Shown here: positions 30,936-38,627 of the stretch, in pieces
How the letters are laid out: every line of letters starts with the position of its first letter
How positions within the stretch are numbered: the stretch's first letter is position 1
Assembly (NCBI RefSeq): GCF_002310375.3
Contig: NZ_CP023315.3
Span: 310,001-374,000 of the forward strand
Length of the DNA: 64,000 nt
Reading direction: 5' to 3'
From: Caulobacter vibrioides
GTDB lineage: Bacteria; Pseudomonadota; Alphaproteobacteria; Caulobacterales; Caulobacteraceae
Made by a program: the position numbers and the translations under genes
The notes under the pieces: model-generated
What the model was told of the DNA's origin: nothing
The model's database searches: none
Seen by the model: only the letters and a program-made list of their open reading frames with translations

Positions 30936-32039
30936 ATGACCCAGACTGTTCCGACTTCCGGCAAGATCCCCGTCACCGTGCTCACCGGCTATCTCGGCGC
31001 CGGCAAGACCACCCTGCTCAATCGCATCCTCACCGAGGAGCACGGCAAGCGCTACGCCGTGATCGTCAACGAGTTCGGCGAGGTCGGCATCGACAACGAC
31101 CTGGTGGTCGGCGCGGATGAAGAAGTGTTCGAGATGAACAACGGCTGCGTCTGCTGCACCGTGCGCGGCGACCTGATCCGGGTTCTCCAGGGCCTGATGA
31201 AGCGAAAGGGCGGTTTCGACGCCATCATCGTCGAGACGACGGGCCTGGCCGATCCAGGCCCCGTGGCCCAGACCTTCTTCGTCGACGACGATGTCAAGGC
31301 GCGCACCGCCCTCGACTCGGTCACCGCCGTGGTCGACGCCAAGCACATCCTGCTGCGCCTGTCGGACAGCAAGGAGGCTGTCGAGCAGATCGCCTTCGCC
31401 GACCAGATCGTGCTGAACAAGACCGACCTCGTGTCCGAGGACGATCTGCGCCACGTCGAGGCGCGTATCCGTCGGATCAACCCGCTGGCCCCGATCCACC
31501 GCGCCCAGCGCTCGAACGTCCCGCTGGACGCCATCCTGGGCAAGCACAGCTTCGATCTTGAGCGGATCACGGACCTTGAGCCGGATTTCCTCAATCCCGC
31601 TCACGGCGAGCCTGGCCACGTGCACGACGAGCACTGCGGCCACGACCATCATCACCACCATGATCATGGCCATGATCATGTGCACGACGAGCACTGTGGT
31701 CATGACCACCACCATCACGACGCCAAGAGCGACGTCCACGATGACGGCGTCAAAGGGATCTCGCTGACGCTGGACAAGCCGGTCGACGGCCAGAAGATCA
31801 CCGCCTGGCTCAACGACCTCTTGGCCCGTCGCGGCCCAGACATCCTGCGCGCCAAGGGCATCATCGACGTGAAGGGCGAGAACAAGCGTCTCGTCTTCCA
31901 GGCCGTGCACATGATCCTGGAAGGCGATTTCCAGCGCGAGTGGACCGACAAGGACAAGCGCTATAGCCGCATGGTCTTCATCGGCCGCGATCTCGACGAG
32001 GCCGAACTGCGCGCAGGCTTCGAGGCGACGGCGGCTTAA
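30936..32039 (+). CDS. COG0523 (CobW/ZNG1-type) GTP-binding metallochaperone, His-rich
   Basis: G3E-family GTPase of 367 residues, the group that delivers zinc or other metals to client enzymes. Walker A is [13 protein letters not shown] (near residue 14), the metal-binding CxCC motif is C71-C73-C74 in [13 protein letters not shown], and NKTD provides guanine specificity. Between the GTPase domain and the C-terminal CobW_C domain is a stretch of about 45 residues (about 228-272) with over 20 histidines, containing two copies of [14 protein letters not shown]. Context with the Zur-like site suggests zinc; cobalt is the main alternative. Confidence 0.92.
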   Translation: MTQTVPTSGKIPVTVLTGYLGAGKTTLLNRILTEEHGKRYAVIVNEFGEVGIDNDLVVGADEEVFEMNNGCVCCTVRGDLIRVLQGLMKRKGGFDAIIVETTGLADPGPVAQTFFVDDDVKARTALDSVTAVVDAKHILLRLSDSKEAVEQIAFADQIVLNKTDLVSEDDLRHVEARIRRINPLAPIHRAQRSNVPLDAILGKHSFDLERITDLEPDFLNPAHGEPGHVHDEHCGHDHHHHHDHGHDHVHDEHCGHDHHHHDAKSDVHDDGVKGISLTLDKPVDGQKITAWLNDLLARRGPDILRAKGIIDVKGENKRLVFQAVHMILEGDFQREWTDKDKRYSRMVFIGRDLDEAELRAGFEATAA

Positions 32040-32050
32040 GGCGCTTAAAT

Positions 32051-32165
32051 CCTCCCCCTAGCGGTGGAGGCGGTCGCCGAGCGACCGGAGGGGGAAGTCC
32101 TCCTGGGCCTTGCCTCTTCCCTCTCCGTCGTCTCTTCGCGCCGACACCTCTCCCTTGGGGAGAGG
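32051..32165. repeat. C-rich intergenic dyad element, copy 3
   Basis: Same plan as the copies at 7758 and 17017 but more diverged: left hairpin CCTCCCCCTAGCGGTGGAGG, an inner stem between CCGGAGGGGGA and TCCCTCTCCG, and right hairpin CCTCTCCCTTGGGGAGAGG. It follows the COG0523 gene directly. Confidence 0.8.
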
Positions 32166-32180
32166 ATTTCAGACAAACAA

Positions 32181-32211
32181 AAAGCCCCGGAGCCTAAGGC
32201 TCCGGGGCTTT
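32181..32211. terminator. Strong bidirectional terminator
   Basis: Perfect 14-base arms AAAGCCCCGGAGCC and GGCTCCGGGGCTTT around TAA, with A/T runs on both sides. It lies between the convergent COG0523 and exbD genes. Confidence 0.9.
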
Positions 32212-32239
32212 CGTGTTTCTGGCGTCTGCCTGAGGATCC

Positions 32240-32689
32240 TTAGTGGATGTCCTCATTGATCAGGCCGACCTTGAACCAGCCCGAGGTCTGCAGCTGGTTC
32301 AGCACGCCCATGAAGTCGGCGTACAGCACGTCGGCGTCGGCGCGGATCATGATGCGCTGATCGTCCTTCGGGCCGGCTTGGCCGGTCGCCGTGAACTTGG
32401 CGTTCAGATCGTACTCGAGGTTGTCGAGGCTGCTCTGCTTGTCAGCGATAAAGATCGCGCCCGACTTTTGGATCGAGATGAAGACCGGTTCCTTCGGCTT
32501 CGGCGCGTTCGGCGGCGGCGGAACCGCCGGCGGAAGATCGATCTTGATCGACGTCACAGCCATCGGCACGGCGACCATGAAAATGATCAGCAGCACCAGA
32601 AGAATGTCCACGAAGGGCGTGACGTTGATTTCGGAGTTCTGGCCCAGATCGTAACGGCCACCACCGCCGCCAGCAAGTTTAGCCGCCAT
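32240..32689 (-). CDS. exbD: ExbD/TolR-family biopolymer transport protein
   Basis: Protein of 149 residues from the ATG at 32689. It has a single membrane helix (about 27-47, with the functionally important Asp in VTPFVDILLVLLIIFMVAVP) and a periplasmic domain reached by a proline-rich linker (PPAVPPPPNAPKPKEP). ExbD works with ExbB and TonB to energise outer-membrane receptors. No exbB or tonB gene is adjacent, so this is a solitary or accessory copy. A start 40 codons upstream would be out of keeping with the family. Confidence 0.9.
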   Translation of the reverse strand: MAAKLAGGGGGRYDLGQNSEINVTPFVDILLVLLIIFMVAVPMAVTSIKIDLPPAVPPPPNAPKPKEPVFISIQKSGAIFIADKQSSLDNLEYDLNAKFTATGQAGPKDDQRIMIRADADVLYADFMGVLNQLQTSGWFKVGLINEDIH

Positions 32690-32943
32690 AGCCTGCACTG
32701 TCTCCCAGAAGGCCGCGCGCTCTGCGCACGCGCCTGAAATGTCGTTACCTCGCCACGTCTGGCGCAGACGGGCGCGGAAGTAAAGCCCGACGACGCGCCG
32801 CAATAGCAACCCCCTTTTTGCCTCTTTTTGACGGAACGCCGTTCGAATGGGCGCCGGCCCGCACCGGGGTTCGCGTGGCGCGCGAATCTGACGCTTTTCG
32901 AAAGAGTCTAGTCGTCGCGGTCGGTGTGTCTTATCTCGCGCGC

Positions 32944-33975
32944 ATGATCTTTTCGTTCGACGCCTTCGTCACCAACGCCCTGTTCGACCGCTCCGGCCGG
33001 GCCATGTTTGCTCTCGGCGACGGCACGGTGCGCCTGCAGACCGAGGAGGGATTCGTGACGGTCGAGGCCCACGGCGGCCCGCTCGGCGGCGCCGTTCTGG
33101 CGGCGGCGGTCCACCCCAGCGGCGCGGGAATCGTCACCGGCGGCGACGACGGACGCGTGGTCTGGAGCCGAATCGAGGGGGGTGAGGTCGTCGCGACCCT
33201 GATCGCCGAGGTGAAGAACAAGTGGATCGAGCACGTGGCCGCCAGCGCCGCCTCGGGTCTGATCGCCTTCACCGCCGGCAAGGAGGTCCATGTCCGCGAC
33301 GCCGCCGATCCGGCCTTCGCGCGCGTGTTCGCGCACGAAAAGACGGTGTCGGGCCTGACGTTCGAGCCCAAGGGGCGGCGCCTGGCCTCGGCGACCTATG
33401 GCGGCGCCTATCTCTGGTACGCCCGCATCGCCGATCAGAAGCCGACGATCCTCAAGTGGGCGGGCAGCCATATCGCGGTGGAATTCAGCCCGGACGGCAA
33501 GTTCCTGATCTCGTCCATGCAGGAAAACCAGCTGCACGGCTGGCGGCTGTCTGACGGCAAGGACATGCGGATGGGCGGCTATCCGTCCAAGATCAAGAGC
33601 GTGGCCTTCTTCGACAAGGGCAACCTTCTGGCCACGGCCGGCGCCTCGGGCGCGGTCATCTGGCCGTTCGCGGGCGCGGGCGGCCCCATGGGCAAGGAGG
33701 CCGCCGAGATCGGCTTCTCACGCGACTCGATGGTCGTCCGCGTGGCGGGGATCGATCCCCAACCGGTCTGCATCGCCGGCCAGGACAACGGCAAGATCTG
33801 GGCCGCCCACATGCGCAACGGCCGCATCGAGACCCTCAAGGCCGAAAAGGGCGCGTCCATCAGCGCCCTGTCGGTCAGCGCTGACGGCAAGACGATGGCC
33901 TGGGGCGATGAAAGCGGCGAGGCCGGGGTGCTGGAGATCCCCGACCTTTCCGGTCCGCGTCAGTTTGTGGGATAA
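32944..33975 (+). CDS. WD40-repeat beta-propeller protein
   Basis: Protein of 343 residues built of about six or seven WD40-like repeats, recognisable from recurring hydrophobic-Asp-Gly-Lys patterns (VHPSGAGIVTGGDDGRVVW, FEPKGRRLASATYGGAYLWY, FSPDGKFLISSMQENQLHGW, VSADGKTMAWGDESGEAGVL). No signal peptide is seen, so it is probably a cytoplasmic scaffold. The ATG at 32944 gives the first blade at once; a longer reading to 32818 would cover the promoter region of the divergent exbD gene. No partner is evident. Confidence 0.82.
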   Translation: MIFSFDAFVTNALFDRSGRAMFALGDGTVRLQTEEGFVTVEAHGGPLGGAVLAAAVHPSGAGIVTGGDDGRVVWSRIEGGEVVATLIAEVKNKWIEHVAASAASGLIAFTAGKEVHVRDAADPAFARVFAHEKTVSGLTFEPKGRRLASATYGGAYLWYARIADQKPTILKWAGSHIAVEFSPDGKFLISSMQENQLHGWRLSDGKDMRMGGYPSKIKSVAFFDKGNLLATAGASGAVIWPFAGAGGPMGKEAAEIGFSRDSMVVRVAGIDPQPVCIAGQDNGKIWAAHMRNGRIETLKAEKGASISALSVSADGKTMAWGDESGEAGVLEIPDLSGPRQFVG

Positions 33976-34018
33976 CTTCCATCCGACCCTCCCGGCGTTC
34001 GCCGGGGCAATCGGAAGT
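33975..34018. repeat. Nested inverted repeat between convergent genes
   Basis: Inner stem CCCGGCG/CGCCGGG (33991-33997 with 34000-34006) inside outer arms ACTT..CCGA/TCGGAAGT. It fills the 49 bases between the WD40 and nitroreductase stops and may end transcription both ways, although no T-run follows. Confidence 0.5.
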
Positions 34019-34024
34019 ACGGCG

Positions 34025-34687
34025 CTAGAACCCCTTCAGTTCCGCCCATTCCTCGAACGGCGCGCGGCGCGAACGGAAGTTGTTCACCGGCGCGTCGGCG
34101 TCGCGGTAGCCCAGCGCCATGCCTGAGAACAGCATGTGGCCCTCGGGCAGGCCGACATGCTCGTCGACCAGCTTGTTGTAGTGCGACCAGAACTCCTGTG
34201 GGCAGGTGTCGAGGCCACGTTCGACGGCCAGCAGCATGAAGGTCTGCATCAGCATGCCGACATCGCTCCACTGCGGCGGGCCGCAGCGGCGATCGATCGA
34301 GAAGAACAGCTGCACCGGCGCGCCGAAGCCCTGGCCGTTGTTGGCGAACCACTGCAGGCGCTGCAGCTTGTCCTCGCGCGGAATGGCCAGCGCGCCGTAC
34401 ATGTCCTCGCCGACCTGGAAACGACGGCTGCGCAGCGGCTCCCAAAGGTTGGCGGGATAGACGTCGTACTCGGTGGGATCGGGCGAGGCCACGCGTTGGA
34501 GCATGGCGGCCTTCAGGGCTTCGAGAGGCGCGCCACCCACGACCTGCACCCGCCAGGGCTGGAGATTGCCGCCCGACGGCGCCCGCGCGGCGGCTTCCAG
34601 CAGGTCGCGGATCAGCCCGGCGTCGACCGGATCGGGCTTGAAAGCGCGCACCGACATGCGGCGGTTCACGGCGTCGATCACGTCCAT
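34025..34687 (-). CDS. Nitroreductase family FMN-dependent oxidoreductase
   Basis: Protein of 220 residues with the nitroreductase fold: N-terminal MDVIDAVNRRMSVRAFKPDP with the FMN-contacting RRMSVR, ARAPSGGNLQPWRVQVVGG near residues 33-51, and the C-terminal LFSGMALGYRDADAPVNNFR with the second FMN loop. It reduces nitroaromatics or quinone-like compounds with NAD(P)H; the physiological substrate is unknown. The ATG at 34687 follows GAGGGAG; a 21-residue extension upstream lacks such a site. Confidence 0.9.
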   Translation of the reverse strand: MDVIDAVNRRMSVRAFKPDPVDAGLIRDLLEAAARAPSGGNLQPWRVQVVGGAPLEALKAAMLQRVASPDPTEYDVYPANLWEPLRSRRFQVGEDMYGALAIPREDKLQRLQWFANNGQGFGAPVQLFFSIDRRCGPPQWSDVGMLMQTFMLLAVERGLDTCPQEFWSHYNKLVDEHVGLPEGHMLFSGMALGYRDADAPVNNFRSRRAPFEEWAELKGF

Positions 34688-34771
34688 TGATAGCTCCCTC
34701 ACCCAGATATGTTTATGCCGCGCGACAGCGGCGTTTGCTGTCGTTAGCATCCGTCCGCTGCGTCAAGACAA

Positions 34772-35461
34772 GTGGGGCGTTTCGTGCGGCGGCTTTTGCG
34801 CAATCTTCTTCTGGCCTTGTTCCTGGTGCTGGTCGCCGGGCCTGTCGTGGCGGTCATTCTCTACCGCTTCATCCCGCCGCCGGTGACGCCGCTGATGGTG
34901 ATCCGCGCCGTCGAGGGGCGCGGGCTGGACCATCGCTGGCGGCCGATGGATAAGATCTCGCCGACCTTGCCGCGCGCCTTGATCGCGGCCGAGGACGCCA
35001 AGTTCTGCGAGCATCGCGGCTTTGACTTCGAGGCCCTGCAGAAGGCCTACGAGAACAACGAATCGGGCCGAAAGATCCGGGGCGGCTCCACGATCAGCCA
35101 GCAGACTGCCAAGAACGTCTTCCTGTGGCCGGGGCGCTCCTATGTCCGCAAGGGGCTGGAGGCCTGGTTCACGGTGCTGATCGAGACCTTCTGGGGCAAG
35201 AAGCGGATCATGGAGGTCTATATGAACTCCATCGAGTACGGCTCGGGCATCTACGGCGCCGAGGCCGCCGCTCAGCGCTATTTCGGCGTCAGCGCCGCCA
35301 AGCTGACTCCGGCTCAGTCCGCCCGGCTGGCCGCCATCCTGCCCAGCCCTCTGAAATGGAAGGTCATCAAGCCGGGCAAGTATGTGGCCAAACGCAGCAA
35401 GAAGATCGGCAAGGCCTCGGGCGCTGTGCGGCGCGATGGCCTGGCCGATTGCGTGGCTTAA
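34772..35461 (+). CDS. mtgA: Monofunctional biosynthetic peptidoglycan transglycosylase
   Basis: Glycosyltransferase family 51 enzyme polymerising lipid II into glycan strands on the outer face of the inner membrane. Its 229 residues have one N-terminal membrane helix (about 10-30) and the GT51 motifs: catalytic E74 in [34 protein letters not shown] and [20 protein letters not shown]. No transpeptidase domain follows, which defines MtgA. The start is GTG at 34772. Confidence 0.95.
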   Translation: MGRFVRRLLRNLLLALFLVLVAGPVVAVILYRFIPPPVTPLMVIRAVEGRGLDHRWRPMDKISPTLPRALIAAEDAKFCEHRGFDFEALQKAYENNESGRKIRGGSTISQQTAKNVFLWPGRSYVRKGLEAWFTVLIETFWGKKRIMEVYMNSIEYGSGIYGAEAAAQRYFGVSAAKLTPAQSARLAAILPSPLKWKVIKPGKYVAKRSKKIGKASGAVRRDGLADCVA

Positions 35462-35473
35462 GGGAAGATCGTC

Positions 35474-36022
35474 ATGCCTGTCGCACCCGGGCCCACGCTC
35501 GAGACCGAACGCCTCATCCTGCGTCCTCCGGCTGACGAGGATCTGGACCGCTGGGCGCAGATGATGGCCGATCCGGTCGCGGCGCGCTTCATCGGCGGCC
35601 AGCAACCGCGCGCCACGGCCTGGCGGTTCATGGCGACGATGGCCGGCTCGTGGGCCCTGAAGGGGTTTGGCATGTTCTCGGTCATCGAGAAGACCTCCGG
35701 CCAATGGCTGGGCCGCATTGGGCCCTGGCGCCCCGAGGGTTGGCCGGGGACCGAGGTCGGCTGGGGTCTGCACCCCGACGCCTGGGGACGGGGCTATGCG
35801 GTTGAGGCGGCGAGCACGACGATCGACTGGGTGGTGGATCACCTGGGATGGACCGACATCATTCACTGCATCGATCCGGACAACACGCCCTCACAGGTGG
35901 TCGCCCAGCGCCTGGGCTCGGTCAATCGCGGCGCGGGGCGTCTGCCGCCGCCGTTCGAGGATCATGTCGTCGAGATCTGGGGGCAGACGGCCGAACGGTG
36001 GCGGGCCCGCCGAAACCGCTAG
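35474..36022 (+). CDS. GNAT family N-acetyltransferase
   Basis: Protein of 182 residues of the RimJ/RimL-type GNAT fold: TLETERLILRPPADEDLDRW at the N-terminus, WLGRIGPWRPEGWPGTEVGW in the middle and HPDAWGRGYAVEAASTTIDW as the acetyl-CoA loop. It starts 12 bases after mtgA and may be co-transcribed with it. The substrate is unknown. It differs in sequence from the GNAT gene at 28527. Confidence 0.87.
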   Translation: MPVAPGPTLETERLILRPPADEDLDRWAQMMADPVAARFIGGQQPRATAWRFMATMAGSWALKGFGMFSVIEKTSGQWLGRIGPWRPEGWPGTEVGWGLHPDAWGRGYAVEAASTTIDWVVDHLGWTDIIHCIDPDNTPSQVVAQRLGSVNRGAGRLPPPFEDHVVEIWGQTAERWRARRNR

Positions 36023-36029
36023 GACGGGT

Positions 36030-36800
36030 TTAGTCCACCGCCAGGATCACGTCAGCGGCGGCGATCGAGACGACGACGGCGTCGCCGGGCGCCAGACCCC
36101 AGCCGGGCGCGCCGGCCTCGACCGTCGCCACCAGCGACTTGCCAGCCGACAAGCCGATCACCACTTCGGCCGCGCCCTGACCGCCCTCCCGGTCGAGGAT
36201 CCGCCCCTCCAGCCTGTTCTCCGTCGCGGCGGCGTCCAGCCGGATGAAGCTGGACTTGATCAAGGCGATCGCCGGGCGGCCGGGCGTGAGGCCAAGGTCC
36301 TCGACGCTGCGCCGGGTGACCCGGGCGGTGAGGCCAAGGCCCTCGCCGACATCCAAGGTGACTTCGGCCGTGACCTCGTCTTCGCGCACCATCGTCACGG
36401 TTCCGCGCAGGGCGTTGCGGGCGCTGGTGCGCAGACCAAGGCTCCAGAGCAGTTCAGCGTCGCTCGACAGGTCGGCTTCCAGCCGCGCGAAGGCGGCGCT
36501 CACCTCGCGCTCGGCGGCGCGAAAGGCGCGGATCACGGCGTGACCGCGAGCGGTCACCTGCGCCGCCCCGCCGGCGCGTCCGCCCGGCGCGGCGCTGACC
36601 AGCGGCGCCTCGAACAGATTGTTCAGCGCCTGCACGCCGTCCCAGGCGCCCTTGTAGGAGAGGCCGGCTTCCTTGGCGGCCGCGCTGATCGAGCCGTGCC
36701 GCGCCACCGCCTCCAACAGGGCGATGCGCTCCAGCCCCACCCGCGCCAGCCCGCCGCGCTTGAGGATCAGGGAGGCGCGGAAGTCGGCGTCGCTGCTCAC
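36030..36800 (-). CDS. modE: ModE-type molybdate-responsive regulator
   Basis: Protein of 256 residues from GTG at 36800. The N-terminal winged helix-turn-helix (ALLEAVARHGSISAAAKEAG, then LSYKGAWDGVQALNNLFEAP) is that of ModE/LysR-type proteins. It is followed by two TOBE/Mop domains (about 122-186, SARNALRGTVTMVREDEVTA; and about 190-256, ENRLEGRILDREGGQGAAEV), which bind molybdate. ModE represses modABC when molybdate is plentiful. It is divergent from modA with a ModE box between, so it probably controls both directions. An extension upstream of the GTG would cross that box. Confidence 0.9.
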   Translation of the reverse strand: MSSDADFRASLILKRGGLARVGLERIALLEAVARHGSISAAAKEAGLSYKGAWDGVQALNNLFEAPLVSAAPGGRAGGAAQVTARGHAVIRAFRAAEREVSAAFARLEADLSSDAELLWSLGLRTSARNALRGTVTMVREDEVTAEVTLDVGEGLGLTARVTRRSVEDLGLTPGRPAIALIKSSFIRLDAAATENRLEGRILDREGGQGAAEVVIGLSAGKSLVATVEAGAPGWGLAPGDAVVVSIAAADVILAVD

Positions 36801-36820
36801 TGGTCGGGTCTCGATTTCAT

Positions 36821-36846
36821 CGTTATGTAGTTTGACTGCATAACCG
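36821..36846. promoter_or_regulatory. ModE-box-like operator
   Basis: Inverted half-sites GTTATGTA (36822-36829) and TGCATAAC (36838-36845), separated by 8 bases, matching the CGNTATATA-N6-8-TATNTANCG type of ModE site in layout. It lies in the 71 bases between the divergent modE and modA starts. Confidence 0.75.
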
Positions 36847-36871
36847 CTGCGCCAAGCCCAAGGCATAACAG

Positions 36872-37630
36872 ATGATCGCTCGCCGTCCGATGCTGATCGC
36901 CGCCGTGCTCGCCGCCGGGGTCCTGGCCGTCGCCGGCGCAGCCATGGCTGCGGAGACCAAGGTGGCCGTCGCGGCCAACTTCACCGAGCCGGCCAAGGCG
37001 ATCGCCGCGCGATTCAAGGCCAGGACCGGCCATGACGCGGTGCTCAGTTTCGGATCCTCGGGCCAGTTCTACACCCAGATCGCCAATGGCGCGCCGTACG
37101 AGGTCTTCCTGTCGGCGGACGTCGAACGGCCCCAGAAGGCCGAGGCGACGGGGCTGACCGTGCCCGGGTCGCGCTTCACCTACGCGACGGGACGCCTGGT
37201 GCTGTTCAGCAAGACGCCGGGGCTCGTCGATAGCAGAGGCGCGGTGCTGGCGAGCGGCAGGTTCGACAAGCTGGCGATCGCCGACCCCAAGGCCGCGCCT
37301 TACGGCCAGGCGGCGATCGAAACCTTGAACAGGCTCAGACTCTACGACGCCCTGAAGCCCAGGATCGTCACCGGCGCCTCGATCACCCAAGCCTACCAGT
37401 TCGTCCAGACCGGCGCGGCGGAACTGGGCTTCGTGGCCCTGTCTCAGGTCGTGGGCGACAAGGGCGGCTCGCGCTGGATCGTGCCGGCGGCGAACCACGC
37501 GCCGATCGAGCAGCAGGCGGTCCTGCTCAAGACCGGCGCAAGCAGCGACGCCGCCAAGGCCTTCCTGACCTTTCTCAAGAGCGCCGAGGCCAAGGCGATC
37601 ATCCGCCGCTACGGCTATGAGGTCCGCTGA
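36872..37630 (+). CDS. modA: Molybdate-binding periplasmic protein ModA
   Basis: Periplasmic solute-binding protein for molybdate/tungstate. The 252 residues begin with a signal peptide (about 1-27, cleavage after AMA). Typical ModA features follow: [40 protein letters not shown] with the oxyanion-binding serines, and the C-terminal [20 protein letters not shown]. It starts 26 bases after the ModE box. The modB start lies 2 bases beyond its stop, so the two form an operon. Confidence 0.94.
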   Translation: MIARRPMLIAAVLAAGVLAVAGAAMAAETKVAVAANFTEPAKAIAARFKARTGHDAVLSFGSSGQFYTQIANGAPYEVFLSADVERPQKAEATGLTVPGSRFTYATGRLVLFSKTPGLVDSRGAVLASGRFDKLAIADPKAAPYGQAAIETLNRLRLYDALKPRIVTGASITQAYQFVQTGAAELGFVALSQVVGDKGGSRWIVPAANHAPIEQQAVLLKTGASSDAAKAFLTFLKSAEAKAIIRRYGYEVR

Positions 37631-37632
37631 CC

Positions 37633-38307
37633 GTGGCTGAGGTGCTGTGGCTGACGGCGAAGCTGGCGGGGATCACCACCCTGCTTCTGCTGTTGCTGGC
37701 CACGCCCCTGTCCTGGTGGCTGGCCCGGGGGCGGTCGCCCTTGCGCACGCCCGTCACCGCCATCGTCGCCCTGCCGATCGTCCTGCCGCCGACCGTGCTG
37801 GGCTTCTATCTGCTGATCGCCCTGGGACCGAACAGTCCGCTGATGGCGCTGCTGCAGCCGTTCGGGGTGCGGACCCTGGCCTTCACCTTCGAGGGGCTGG
37901 TGATCGGCTCGCTTATCTATTCGCTGCCGTTTGCCGTCCAGCCATTGCGCAACGCCTTTCTGGCCATCGGCGACGAGCCGCTGGAAGCCGCCGCCAGCCT
38001 GGGCGCCTCGCGCGCGCAGACCTTCTGGCGGGTGGCGCTGCCCCTGGCGCTGCCGGGCTATGTCGCCGCCGCGATCCTGACCTTCGCCCACACGGTCGGC
38101 GAGTTCGGGGTGGTGATGATGCTGGGCGGGAACATCCCGGGCGAGACCACGGTGCTGTCGACCGAGATCTATCGTTTGGTCGAGGCGCTGGAATGGGGCG
38201 AGGCGCATCGTCTGTCGCTGCTGCTGCTGGCCTTCGCGTTCCTGGTGCTGTTCGTCCTGCTGGCGCTGGAGGCGCGGTCGAAGATCCTGCTGCGCACCCG
38301 GGCCTAG
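37633..38307 (+). CDS. modB: Molybdate ABC transporter permease ModB
   Basis: Inner-membrane permease of 224 residues with five or six hydrophobic segments and the EAA loop [20 protein letters not shown] near residues 117-136, the docking site for the ATPase. The start is GTG at 37633. Immediately downstream, where modC normally lies, there is a 320-base stretch with no recognisable ATP-binding protein, so the ATPase must be encoded elsewhere, be shared, or be missing. Confidence 0.93.
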   Translation: MAEVLWLTAKLAGITTLLLLLLATPLSWWLARGRSPLRTPVTAIVALPIVLPPTVLGFYLLIALGPNSPLMALLQPFGVRTLAFTFEGLVIGSLIYSLPFAVQPLRNAFLAIGDEPLEAAASLGASRAQTFWRVALPLALPGYVAAAILTFAHTVGEFGVVMMLGGNIPGETTVLSTEIYRLVEALEWGEAHRLSLLLLAFAFLVLFVLLALEARSKILLRTRA

Positions 38308-38627
38308 AGCGTCAGCCGAACTTCAACGATCGCGAGAAGAAGCCCCTGCGCCACTCTGTCGCGCAGGTCGGACGGTTTGCGGGATTTGCGTATTCTATTT
38401 CGAGAATGGGCCCATGATCGGAAAATGTAGCCAACACTAGCCATTTTCTTCGGCGATTTTTCCAGTTCTAGTGGTTGAGCCATAGGCAGGAAAAGACCCT
38501 GAACGATTCTGGGTTTTCACCGCGTGGCGGCGAAAGCCTTGATTAAGGGTTGAGGTCGCCAATCGAGCCGTATCCCGAGCTGGCGCCGGCGTTTTGGCGC
38601 TGAAACGCTACGATTGCGGGGGCTTCA
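38308..38627. other. Gap between modB and the chemoreceptor gene
   Basis: No coding sequence supported. I searched it for a modC start or remnant (Walker A or ABC signature) and saw none. The second half is less GC-rich and probably holds the promoter of the chemoreceptor gene. It also contains the dyad at 38515-38535. Confidence 0.6.
38515..38535. promoter_or_regulatory. Interrupted palindrome upstream of the chemoreceptor gene
   Basis: TTTC-A-CCGC-GTG-GCGG-C-GAAA: both four-base blocks pair symmetrically around GTG. It is 92 bases upstream of the GTG at 38628. It could be a regulator site or an mRNA-leader hairpin; nothing decides. Confidence 0.4.
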
